Shown: positions 1 to 6,652 of the stretch, one piece after another
Position numbering within the stretch: the stretch's first letter is position 1
Layout of the letters: the number at the start of each line of letters is the position of its first letter
Assembly (NCBI GenBank): GCA_016932965.1
Contig: JAFGBW010000219.1
Span: forward strand, 1 to 10,809
Origin: Candidatus Auribacterota bacterium
Lineage (GTDB): Bacteria > Auribacterota > JAFGBW01
Direction: 5' to 3'
Length of the DNA: 10,809 nucleotides
Made by a program: the position numbers and the translations under genes
The notes under the pieces: model-generated
What the model was told of the DNA's origin: nothing
The model's input: the letters and a program-made list of their open reading frames with translations, nothing else
The model's database searches: none

Positions 1-149
1 GGAATATCTTCATCACGAAGGGATCAAATAGAAAAATTTTTTATTCTGCAGCTCGATTTTCAACAGGCAGTACTGTCCGGTGAAATTTTCACCTATTATA
101 TAAATCTTCGATATCATCAGGTTTTTCATCCCTATTATTGTTATTAGAC

Positions 150-256
150 AGGAATCGAGACTCGAAGCCTAGGATGGCGTAGAGGGACGCCAAGGCGCCC
201 AAGGGCAAGGGCACGATGCCCGCAGTCCAATCGAGTAGCGAGAATCAAGAATCCCC
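150..256 (+). repeat. Dispersed intergenic repeat, copy 1
   Basis: The segment opens with AGGAATCGAGAC (150-161, reading A-GGAATCGAGAC), followed by TCGAAGCCT. It closes with CCAAT (227-231) and a GAGAATCAAGAATC tail. The same opening, with one base changed at each of two places, and a similar CCAAT/AGAATCA-type closing recur in the same orientation about 5.2 kb away at 5368-5455. The middles differ, and this copy is much more GC-rich. TCGAGACTCGA inside the opening is a perfect odd palindrome. On the opposite strand both copies can be read in a frame giving FLIL followed by R(L/F)RVSIP, but this copy has no start codon there and looks non-coding. Function is unknown; it could be a decayed mobile or REP-like element. 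Confidence 0.45.
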
Positions 257-278
257 CGCCAGACGCCTTGCGTTTTTA
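176..278 (+). ncRNA. Candidate structured RNA ending in a terminator-like T-run
   Basis: This is a GC-rich island in AT-rich surroundings with several inverted repeats. GGCGT (176-180) pairs with ACGCC (187-191). GGGCA (209-213) pairs with TGCCC (217-221) around a 3-nt loop. CAAGGCG (191-197) pairs with CGCCTTG (264-270), closing a larger stem that can be lengthened across one bulge by ACGC (187-190) with GCGT (270-273). Immediately after the closing strand comes TTTTTAT (273-279). A long-range stem with an internal hairpin and a trailing T-run resembles a small RNA or leader with its own terminator. No known RNA family was recognised. It overlaps the dispersed repeat copy, so part of the structure may belong to that element. 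Confidence 0.3.
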
Positions 279-491
279 TAATCATGGATTTTATCCCAAA
301 CATATTATTTTCCCCCGATTCAATAAATACCAGGGGAAATCCTTTTCTTTATTGGTGTAGCAGAGGTTCTTTATTCCTTCTACTCGATTCTCAATTCTCG
401 ATCCCCACTGATCACTTGTTGTTTATTAATGCGTTATGTTTTACTATACACCCTGTTTTTCCCGTACAGCAATGTTCAACAGGATTCTTCC

Positions 492-520
492 TTGTTTTTC
501 TTTAGAAAATTTGTTATATT
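492..520 (+). promoter_or_regulatory. Predicted sigma70-type promoter for the sensor kinase gene
   Basis: TTGTTT at 492-497 and TATATT at 515-520 are separated by 17 bp, the ideal spacing. They match 5/6-like -35 and -10 boxes. Transcription would start near 527 and leave an untranslated leader of roughly 210 nt before the ATG at 738. In AT-rich DNA such matches occur by chance, so this is only a candidate. Confidence 0.35.
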
Positions 521-737
521 ACTCCCATTAATAAATTCATCAAAAATGAAATGCATGCCTAATTTAAAAAATCTGTACACCATGAGTTTGCTGTATTTCC
601 AGGAGAACAAACCCCTTCCGTTTACAGCTGATGCCGTTTAAAAACAATTTGGTTGCCGGTGGAGGGATAAATAAAAAATAATAAACTTCCTTTGAAAAAA
701 ATTTCACCCGGAAAATAATATTTAACTCAATTTATCC

Positions 738-3251
738 ATGCATGTTAATAAATCAATTATTCCTTTTTATCTCATCAAAGAAAAAGCCATTCAACTTTTT
801 TTCGCGATCATTTTTGTCCTGGTATTCATCACTCTGGAAGATTTTTTTCCCTATCTTCATGTCCTTAATCTGAAATTCAGGGACATCTCCCATCTTGTTT
901 TTTATTACTCCGGAAACAAACCGGACATTGGCAAAAACGAGATCGTTCTGTTGCTCTTTGACGAAAAAACAGAAAATGAAATGTCTTGCAAGTTTCCTTT
1001 TCCCAGACGTTTTCTGAAACTCTCTGTTCAAAAAATTTTATCCGACCATCCGAAACTCTTTGCCTTTGACCTGGTTTTGACAGGGGAATCTGAAAATAAG
1101 GAAGAGGATGCGGAACTGGCAAAACTGCTGGGGGCAAATAAAAATATTGTCTTGTTTACCTACGTCCAGACCAATAATAAAATTTATTCCATTTCTCCGT
1201 GCTTCAAGGCATTACATAACGATATAGGGCTTATCAATAAATTGAGGGGATTTGATCATATTGCCCGGTCCATTCTCCCTGTTTTTTTTGACATGAGTGA
1301 GATGAGGCAGTATTTTTGCGCCGAGGCCCTCCTGGCCATGAAATACTTCAATGTTCCCTCTGACGCCATTGAGCAGGATCCAGTCAATAATAGAATCATT
1401 TTTAACGGAAAACACATCCCGCTTAATAGCGCTTATTACGGCACTGAAAAAGAACTTTTTTATAAAACCTATTATACTTTTTCTGATTTTAAAAAAGTTT
1501 CATTCAGCGACCTGATTTTCAACAGGATTTCCCCGGGTTTTTTCAAGGACAAGATTGTCCTTTTGGGAAGTCAATCCCTTATTCTTCATGATGTGCACAA
1601 TACCCCCTTTGGAATGCAACCCGGGATCGCCATTGTTGCTAATAGTTTTCTCACATTCATCAATAATGCCTTTCCGGACCACATGCCATTGAGTATCCAG
1701 TACTTTTTCTATTTTATTATCGTGTTTTTATTCCTTACGCTATACCCGAGACACCCCCCACCTTATAAAAACTTGATTTTCTCCTCTTGTTATCTGTTTC
1801 TCATATGGATGGGAGATTACTTTTTCTTCAAAAAAAACATTCTGTTTGACGGAGCTGTTCCTTTTTACACGATTTTAATTTATTCAATTTTCAACGAGAT
1901 AATCTTTTATATGCGGCTTGTCCATGAGAACCGCAAAATCAGAGATATGGTTTTACTCGATAAAAATACCGGCCTTAATCAATTTTATTATTTCACCGCC
2001 CGATTGAAATATGTGCTGTATTTGTCTTCCAAAAAAAATATGAGCTCCTGGCTCTGCGTCATTTATACAGCGCCGGTCTCGGATAACAAAACCGTTTCAT
2101 CTGATGCAAACATCCAGGCAGCCGGAAAAAAATTAAATAATAATCTATCCCCTGGCGAATGCATTTCTTGGAATCCCGAAAACAAGATGTTTTATCTTTT
2201 GCTTAAAGGTTCGTATTTCTCCCATTTAAAAAAAAGACTCCATTCCCGCATGCTGGAACCATTGATGCTCCATTGGATATCCACCTTGGGCCATAGACCC
2301 CCGACTTTTATCGGAGCCGTTCCTCTTTTTTCTCTGCCCTATAAAACCATATCCAATTCCCTGATAGCGGCGGAAGCGACAGTGCTGATGGCTTTTCAAA
2401 AAAATAAAAACATCCTCGAATTTGAACCTTCTTTCCTTCAATCGTATGATGAAGATGTTTCTGAAAATAATAATCCTCTGCCTCCATTTTCAGACACAGA
2501 CTTTATCACAGAGGATATTGTCCATTCCAAACAGAGTCTGGAAAAGCTGCAAGCCATGCTGAAAATGACTGCCAAGGAAATGGAAATCTCCGAACGACTG
2601 GCATCGGTCGGCAAAATAGCGGCCGAAGTGGCTCATGAATTAAAAAATCCGCTTCAGGTATTATCAAATCTAAGCTCTTTTTTCTCCGCAACCATCACAC
2701 AAGATCATCCGGCTTATAAGTATGTGGAAATGTATTCTCATGAAATCTGCAGGATGGTTAAACTCTGCCGGGAGATGCTGGACTTTTCCAAACCCCATCA
2801 TGAATTCAATAAGCAACACTGTGATCTGAACTCCCTGATGGAAACCACGCTTCATTTCCTGGAAGGAACTTTTAAAAAGAAACTGATTACTGTGGAAATG
2901 AATTTGGACCAAAATATTGGAAAAATATCCATCGATCCTGACCGAATCAAACAAGTCTTTTTAAATATGCTTCTAAATGCAGCAGACGCCATGCCAAAAG
3001 GGGGAACACTGACCGTGAAAACCAAACTCAAAGGATGCACTGTTCAGATCAATATCGAGGATACCGGCACAGGCATCCCCAAAGAAAATCTGGACAAGAT
3101 ATTTCATCTTTTTTTTACAACCAAGGGAGACAAAGGAACCGGTGTGGGTCTGAGCACCTGTTTTGATATTATCAATAAGCACGCGGGCAGAATCCTGGTT
3201 GAAAGCGAGGTCGGGAAAGGAACTGCTTTTAGCATCATCCTGCCGGTTTAA
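738..3251 (+). CDS. CHASE2-domain membrane sensor histidine kinase with a degenerate GGDEF-like domain
   Basis: This 837-aa protein is a membrane histidine kinase. A first transmembrane segment (about 18-34) leads into an extracytoplasmic CHASE2-like sensor (about 40-312), showing the family's FAFDLVL plus acidic stretch near 108-124 and the FKDKIVLLGS element near 269-278. Three more transmembrane segments follow (about 319-336, 346-364, 372-392). Residues 405-565 resemble a GGDEF fold without its active site: DKNTGLNQFYYF (408-419) at the start and an IGAVPLF...AAEATVLMAFQKNKNILEFE ending. A HisKA domain contains the phospho-accepting His633 (VAHELKNPL). The ATPase domain has N743/N747, DTGTGI (775-780), FFTTKGDKGTGVGLS (792-806). 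Autophosphorylation and transfer to a response regulator are expected, but no regulator gene is adjacent. The ATG at 738 places the first membrane segment sensibly, although no clear Shine-Dalgarno sequence precedes it. The ligand is unknown. Confidence 0.9.
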   Translation: MHVNKSIIPFYLIKEKAIQLFFAIIFVLVFITLEDFFPYLHVLNLKFRDISHLVFYYSGNKPDIGKNEIVLLLFDEKTENEMSCKFPFPRRFLKLSVQKILSDHPKLFAFDLVLTGESENKEEDAELAKLLGANKNIVLFTYVQTNNKIYSISPCFKALHNDIGLINKLRGFDHIARSILPVFFDMSEMRQYFCAEALLAMKYFNVPSDAIEQDPVNNRIIFNGKHIPLNSAYYGTEKELFYKTYYTFSDFKKVSFSDLIFNRISPGFFKDKIVLLGSQSLILHDVHNTPFGMQPGIAIVANSFLTFINNAFPDHMPLSIQYFFYFIIVFLFLTLYPRHPPPYKNLIFSSCYLFLIWMGDYFFFKKNILFDGAVPFYTILIYSIFNEIIFYMRLVHENRKIRDMVLLDKNTGLNQFYYFTARLKYVLYLSSKKNMSSWLCVIYTAPVSDNKTVSSDANIQAAGKKLNNNLSPGECISWNPENKMFYLLLKGSYFSHLKKRLHSRMLEPLMLHWISTLGHRPPTFIGAVPLFSLPYKTISNSLIAAEATVLMAFQKNKNILEFEPSFLQSYDEDVSENNNPLPPFSDTDFITEDIVHSKQSLEKLQAMLKMTAKEMEISERLASVGKIAAEVAHELKNPLQVLSNLSSFFSATITQDHPAYKYVEMYSHEICRMVKLCREMLDFSKPHHEFNKQHCDLNSLMETTLHFLEGTFKKKLITVEMNLDQNIGKISIDPDRIKQVFLNMLLNAADAMPKGGTLTVKTKLKGCTVQINIEDTGTGIPKENLDKIFHLFFTTKGDKGTGVGLSTCFDIINKHAGRILVESEVGKGTAFSIILPV

Positions 3252-3628
3252 CTAATGCACTCAGTCATCCTCAGATATCCATACCCGCATGTCATACGGC
3301 AACAACATTCGGGATTTCCCGATCAACAACTACCTATCGCGCTCCTATAGCAACCCTTGTTTTTTGATTCCACCATCCTATCCTATTGCCTGTTTGCTTC
3401 AAAGGCCGACAGGCTCTTACCCGCATTTCACAGTAATTCCTATTACCACCGTGAAAATTCGATGCCTTCTGTGTCGAAGCTGAAAAACGAATTCGACACT
3501 CCACGGTGGGATTCCCGATTATTTCAAACGCAACGTTATAACCCCTTTTGTTATGGCCCATTGCGTTTGGAGTTTGGCAACCCGTCCTGCGGGCAATATA
3601 CCATGACCCGTTTTTCATGTCTTATCAT
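3252..3628. other. Convergent intergenic region with nested inverted repeats
   Basis: These 377 bp separate the 3' ends of the kinase and folC genes. The inverted repeats are unusually dense. CCACCGTG (3446-3453) pairs with CACGGTGG (3502-3509) and encloses GTGTCGAA (3471-3478) with TTCGACAC (3492-3499). CAAACGCAA (3525-3533) pairs with TTGCGTTTG (3561-3569) and encloses ATAAC (3538-3542) with GTTAT (3550-3554). CCCG (3581-3584) pairs with CGGG (3590-3593). CGGG-ATTT-CCCG sits near 3310-3321. No stem is followed by a clear T-run, so simple terminators do not explain it. A 94-codon minus-strand frame (3618 to 3334) starts 11 bp after the folC stop, and plus-strand frames overlap it. I recognise no domain in any of these, so a gene is possible but unproven. 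A structured RNA or decayed small mobile element fits the pattern better. Confidence 0.5.
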
Positions 3629-4984
3629 CTAATCCATCTGCTTTTCACGGCCTCTTGACGAAACCCTGTGAGAAATCCGGGTTAATGAATCCTCAAAATG
3701 ATTATAAGCCTTTTCCAGGAGAAAAAATGACCCGCAGACCAAAAGAGACCGATCCTTCTTTTTATCCTGGATTTCTGAAAGAGCAGACCTAAAATCAGAG
3801 TGACATTTGAGTTTCCCTTTTAAAGACGGATGATTCTCAATCGCCTTGTCTGCAGCCTCAACAGGGACCACTCCTCTTGGATTATCCAACGGAACCAGGT
3901 AGATTTTCCGACATCGTTTTCCTAAAATGTCAAGCATGCGAATATAATCCTTGTCCCGGCAAAAACCACAAATGCAGACAAACTCAACCAATGGAAATAA
4001 ATCTTTAAGCGAATCCATAAGAGCCTTCATTCCTTGGGGATTATGGGCCGCGTCCAATATCACAAGGGGTTCTTGTGAGATCACGTCCAGCCTGCCCTTC
4101 CAGCGGATGGCAGAAAGACACCCCATTATTTTATTCTGATCGAGGCAAAAACCGTCTTTAGACAGAATTTCCAGCATCTTCAGCGCCGTGGCGCAATTAG
4201 CGTGTTGATGACGTCCCAACAAATGCAATTTAAAATTCAAACCATTTAAACAGCCATGACTACGGTAACATAACAAACCGTTTTTCAACGACCGGATGGT
4301 GAAATCCTTTGAAAAACAATAAAATCGAGCCTCTGAAGCGTATTCCCTGACCGCTTTCTTGACATGGGCCGGTAATACACCTAAAACCACATCGGCTTCT
4401 CCATGAATCACGGATGCCTTTTCAAGAGCTATTTTTTTAAGCGTCGAACCAAGATAAGCAGTATGATCAAACCCGATTGTAGTGAGCGCAATATACGGCG
4501 AAAAAATGACATTCGTGGAATCCAGCCTTCCTCCCATTCCAACTTCAATCACAGCTATATCAACATGGTATTTTTTGAAATAGATAAATGAGACAATGGT
4601 ATTGATCTCAAAAAAAGTAAGAAAATCAATTTTATCCTGTTTTATCAAATCATCATAAACAGCCTGAATTTCATCCAGGATTCTTTTTAATTCGGCGTCG
4701 GTTATCATCTCATGATTGATACGGAAACGTTCTCGGACTGTTCGAATATGGGGTGAAGTGAACAACCCGGTCCTGTACCCGCATTCAGCCAGACAAGAAG
4801 CAATCATATGAGCAACAGAACCCTTTCCGTTTGTCCCTGCTACATGAACCGTGCGAAAAGACCGTTCCGGATGCCCCAATGCCTCCAGAACAATCTGTAT
4901 CGCTCTTAGTCCGAGACGGATACGATATTCGCTATGCTGAGTTAAAAAAGGATGATTAAACCCCCTTTTTGCAAATGAATTCAA
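3629..4984 (-). CDS. folC: Bifunctional folylpolyglutamate synthase / dihydrofolate synthase
   Basis: A cytoplasmic Mur-ligase-family enzyme of 451 aa. It adds glutamate to dihydropteroate and to reduced folates using ATP, making and retaining the folate cofactors. Motifs appear in family order: the P-loop GTNGKGSV (50-57, with Lys54), the TSPH element (76-79), EVGMGGRLDSTNV (147-159), GFDH (171-174), the GRHQHANCATA segment (257-267), RWKGRLD (294-300) and DAAHNPQG (311-318), which begins the C-terminal ligase half. Length is typical. The start is TTG, supported by AAGGAG (4991-4996 on the complement) 6 nt upstream. In many proteobacteria folC sits beside accD, but here it stands alone between two long intergenic regions and converges on the kinase gene. 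Dihydrofolate synthase activity is inferred from the family; bifunctionality cannot be read directly. Confidence 0.95.
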   Translation of the reverse strand: MNSFAKRGFNHPFLTQHSEYRIRLGLRAIQIVLEALGHPERSFRTVHVAGTNGKGSVAHMIASCLAECGYRTGLFTSPHIRTVRERFRINHEMITDAELKRILDEIQAVYDDLIKQDKIDFLTFFEINTIVSFIYFKKYHVDIAVIEVGMGGRLDSTNVIFSPYIALTTIGFDHTAYLGSTLKKIALEKASVIHGEADVVLGVLPAHVKKAVREYASEARFYCFSKDFTIRSLKNGLLCYRSHGCLNGLNFKLHLLGRHQHANCATALKMLEILSKDGFCLDQNKIMGCLSAIRWKGRLDVISQEPLVILDAAHNPQGMKALMDSLKDLFPLVEFVCICGFCRDKDYIRMLDILGKRCRKIYLVPLDNPRGVVPVEAADKAIENHPSLKGKLKCHSDFRSALSEIQDKKKDRSLLVCGSFFLLEKAYNHFEDSLTRISHRVSSRGREKQMD

Positions 4985-5045
4985 ATCCTGCTCCTTGTAT
5001 TCTGCATAAAAAACATCTGATGGTTGATATCGTAATGGGATTGAT

Positions 5046-5112
5046 TTGTAAGAGAATGAATTTAGTCTTACAATGACAGTTTATTGTTTATCATTTTAAC
5101 TGACAACAATAA
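5046..5112. promoter_or_regulatory. Two adjacent inverted repeats upstream of folC, possible operators
   Basis: TTGTAAGA (5046-5053) and TCTTACAA (5066-5073) are perfect 8-bp inverted repeats around a 12-bp spacer. Eight bases further on, TTATTGTT (5081-5088) and AACAATAA (5105-5112) form a second perfect pair with a 16-bp spacer. They lie about 60-130 bp upstream of the folC TTG, where a promoter and operator are expected. No specific regulator can be named, and AT-rich sequence makes chance repeats likely. Confidence 0.25.
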
Positions 5113-5367
5113 CGTGTTTATGAATTCCCAATCATCTCGAAGTTCTTATAACAGAACCGGTTGTCAGATTTCAACACCTGTCAGATAACGTATTTGTTCA
5201 ATGATATATTTGTTTTTTTACTGGATTGGAATTCTGGCTCCTGAATTCTGTGAGCTTACTGATGTCGGACATGAGGATCACTTTTTTATCTTCTCTGTCA
5301 GATCAAATACAGATTTTAACCATTTATTTGCCTATCGTACACATGATCTGCCTGTCATGAATATCAG

Positions 5368-5455
5368 GAATCGAGACACGAAACCTTGAAGGATAAACAA
5401 GGACAACATCGTCAAAGATCCGCGCCCAATTCAGAATCAGAAAGTCAGAATAAAT
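5368..5455 (+). repeat. Dispersed intergenic repeat, copy 2
   Basis: This copy begins AGGAATCGAGAC and continues ACGAAACCTT; copy 1 has TCGAAGCCTA at the same place. It ends with CCAATTCAGAATCAG and GTCAGAAT. Orientation on the plus strand is the same as copy 1 at 150-256. The interior is shorter and less GC-rich, so the copies share their ends more than their middles. On the minus strand it is part of an open frame whose product contains FLIL and RFRVSIPDI, resembling the corresponding conceptual reading of copy 1. Confidence 0.4.
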
Positions 5456-5610
5456 TCCTAACATATAAAGGATAGAATAAGTTATATCTTTTTTCTTCTT
5501 AAGAGCTCTCTTGAATTGACTCTCCATTTGATCTGATAAACACCTTCCATGAGTAACAAATCAACACATTTCACTTTACTAACTCATTTCTTTCCATTAA
5601 ATTAGAATAG

Positions 5611-6108
5611 ATGGATAGTCAAGCGAAAGGTTATAGAAGTATCGATGTCTTCAAGGTTTTGCCTTCACCTACCGGCTGCGCCGTGTGCCTCGGTAATAAG
5701 GAAAAAATCTTTGTCATTTACGTGGGACCGAACGAAGGGGCTGCCATCTTGATGATCCTGCAGGGCATTAAAAAGACCAGACCTTTGACTCATGACCTGA
5801 TTTCCAACATTTTCAAAGGTCTGATGATCAAGGTAGAATACACCCTGATCAATGATTTAAAAGACAACACCTATTACGCAAGGCTGATCCTGAAGGAAGA
5901 AAATTCTCTGGGGAAAAATATCTTAGAACTGGACGCGCGGCCGAGCGACTGCATTGCCATCGCAAAACAACAGGGAGCACCCATTTATATTACGGATGAG
6001 GTTTTCGAAAAAGTGGAGGACGTTTCCCATCTTCTGAATAAAGAACCTTCCGATGAAGAAGGAGAAGAAGGATCCGACTTTAATCTCTTTGGAGATGAAG
6101 AAAAATGA
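5611..6108 (+). CDS. BFN-domain (DUF151) family protein, putative bifunctional nuclease
   Basis: A 165-aa soluble protein that matches the BFN/DUF151 family over most of its length. Hallmarks are VYVGPNE-like IYVGPNEGAAI (36-46), the helix segment QGIKKTRPLTHDLISNIFKG (51-70), a T/YYARL strand (89-93) and LDARPSDCIAIAKQQGAPI (110-128). The plant relatives are reported to have both DNase and RNase activity. For bacterial members the true substrate is unclear, so nuclease activity here is inferred from family membership only. The last 20 or so residues are strongly acidic (DEEGEEGS, ending FGDEEK), beyond the usual domain. No obvious Shine-Dalgarno sequence precedes the ATG at 5611. The stop overlaps the next start as ATGA, so the gene is probably translated together with the FtsB-like gene. 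Confidence 0.9.
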   Translation: MDSQAKGYRSIDVFKVLPSPTGCAVCLGNKEKIFVIYVGPNEGAAILMILQGIKKTRPLTHDLISNIFKGLMIKVEYTLINDLKDNTYYARLILKEENSLGKNILELDARPSDCIAIAKQQGAPIYITDEVFEKVEDVSHLLNKEPSDEEGEEGSDFNLFGDEEK

Positions 6109-6389
6109 AGATTCTTTCCGCCTTCTTTAAACGGTTTCAAATCTTTCTTGCCATTTTTCTGACCATCGCCAGCGTCACGACCATTTTTCTCCCCCGTTTC
6201 AAGGAAAGAAGCATACTCCTTGAAAAAAATGCCGAACTGCAGGCGAAAATCACTCTTCTGGAAAAAGAAATTCAGGATCTTCATAAACGAAAAATCGCTT
6301 TTCAAAACAATCCCATTCATCTTGAAAAACTGGCCAGAGACAAACTAGGCTATTCCAAACAAAACGAGATCATTTATAAGTTTGATTGA
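6105..6389 (+). CDS. ftsB: FtsB/DivIC-family septum formation initiator protein
   Basis: A 94-aa bitopic membrane protein with the FtsB/DivIC layout. A short basic cytoplasmic N-terminus (MKILSAFFKR) is followed by one transmembrane helix (about 11-30). Next comes a periplasmic coiled coil (about 35-65, with ERSILLEKNAELQAKITLLEK heptads, shown here in part) and the conserved C-terminal segment NPIHLEKLARDKLGYSKQ. In the known divisome such proteins form a complex with FtsL and FtsQ and help activate septal peptidoglycan synthesis. The start overlaps the stop of the BFN gene by ATGA, with GGAG at 6091-6094, so translation is probably coupled. FtsL and FtsQ are not in the window. FtsB and DivIC cannot be told apart from sequence this short. 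The 3' end converges on csrA with only 35 bp between, and no strong terminator is visible there. Confidence 0.85.
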   Translation: MKILSAFFKRFQIFLAIFLTIASVTTIFLPRFKERSILLEKNAELQAKITLLEKEIQDLHKRKIAFQNNPIHLEKLARDKLGYSKQNEIIYKFD

Positions 6390-6424
6390 AGCATCGGCGC
6401 CTGTTGTCTCAAGAGGCTGTGAAG

Positions 6425-6652
6425 CTATTTTTTCAGAAAGTCCGTGAATTGGTCAATATCTTCCTTCCTGATCTGCGAAGCAGCCAGGTTTTGCTTCTGA
6501 ATGAGATCATAAACTTCCTTCCGGAAAACGGGAATCGATTTCGAAGCCTTGATTCCCAGTTTCACCCAATCCCCCTTGAGATCCGTGACAATGATCTCGA
6601 TATCCGGTCCGATCAGGACAGCCTCATTCTTTTTTCGTTGTAAGATCAGCAT
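6425..6652 (-). CDS. csrA: Carbon storage regulator CsrA, global RNA-binding translational regulator
   Basis: A 75-aa CsrA with the family beginning MLILQRK, the IGPDIEI strand (14-20) and the KLGIKAS...RKEVYDLIQ core. As a dimer, CsrA binds GGA-containing mRNA leaders, often blocking ribosome access. The RNA-contacting Leu4, Arg6 and Arg44 are present. Two near-invariant positions differ: the AP of the GIxAP element is AS here (Ser37), and the VHRE element reads VFRKE (Phe43). The C-terminal extension makes it longer than the roughly 61-aa enterobacterial form and similar in length to CsrAs that partner with FliW. The ATG directly abuts the fliW stop (TGA-ATG). AGGAGG within the end of fliW, 4 nt upstream, is its ribosome binding site, so the two are co-transcribed and probably coupled. 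Confidence 0.95.
   Translation of the reverse strand: MLILQRKKNEAVLIGPDIEIIVTDLKGDWVKLGIKASKSIPVFRKEVYDLIQKQNLAASQIRKEDIDQFTDFLKK

Larger units (their letters stand above)
1..737. other. Intergenic region upstream of the sensor kinase gene
   Basis: No convincing gene lies in these 737 bases. At the left edge the plus strand is open in all three frames for a short way. One frame ends at 29-31 after a plausible C-terminus (EYLHHEGIK), and another stays open to 147 without an ATG. Either could be the tail of a gene lying to the left, but the sequence does not decide which. Short open frames at 284-505 and 429-641 have phenylalanine/serine-rich products without recognisable domains and no good ribosome binding site, so they are treated as chance. 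The stretch contains a dispersed repeat copy, a GC-rich hairpin island ending in a T-run, and a promoter-like sequence, each listed separately. AATCGAGTAG (229-238) and its exact reverse complement (380-389) form a 10-bp inverted repeat. Confidence 0.6.
4985..5610. other. Divergent intergenic region between folC and the BFN gene
   Basis: These 626 bp have no convincing gene. They should contain promoters for folC (leftward) and the BFN gene (rightward), but no clear -35/-10 pair stood out. TTGTAAGA (5046-5053) and TCTTACAA (5066-5073), then TTATTGTT (5081-5088) and AACAATAA (5105-5112), are 8-bp inverted repeats upstream of folC. AACCGGTT (5155-5162) is a perfect palindrome. The octamer TGTCAGAT occurs at 5162-5169, 5179-5186 and 5296-5303. 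A dispersed repeat copy lies at 5368-5455. Open frames at 5201-5389 (+) and 5324-5527 (-) give products of 62 and 67 aa without known domains. The minus one begins MESQFKRALKKKK and spans the repeat; it is too weakly supported to call. Confidence 0.5.

Noticed and set aside
284-641. Two overlapping short plus-strand frames (73 and 70 codons) upstream of the kinase
   Set aside because: Products are Phe/Leu/Ser-rich with no domain, starts lack ribosome binding sites, and the frames overlap each other and the promoter candidate.
5201-5527. Small open frames on both strands in the folC-BFN gap (62 and 67 codons)
   Set aside because: They overlap each other, lack recognised domains, and the minus one is largely explained by the dispersed repeat.
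6390-6424. Possible bidirectional terminator between the FtsB-like gene and csrA
   Set aside because: Only a 4-bp GCCT/AGGC pairing with a long loop is visible, which is too weak to call.
6386-6643. An 85-codon plus-strand frame beginning at the end of the FtsB-like gene, suggestive of a third operon member
   Set aside because: It lies entirely over csrA on the other strand, starts with TTG, and its product has no family match; csrA is certain.
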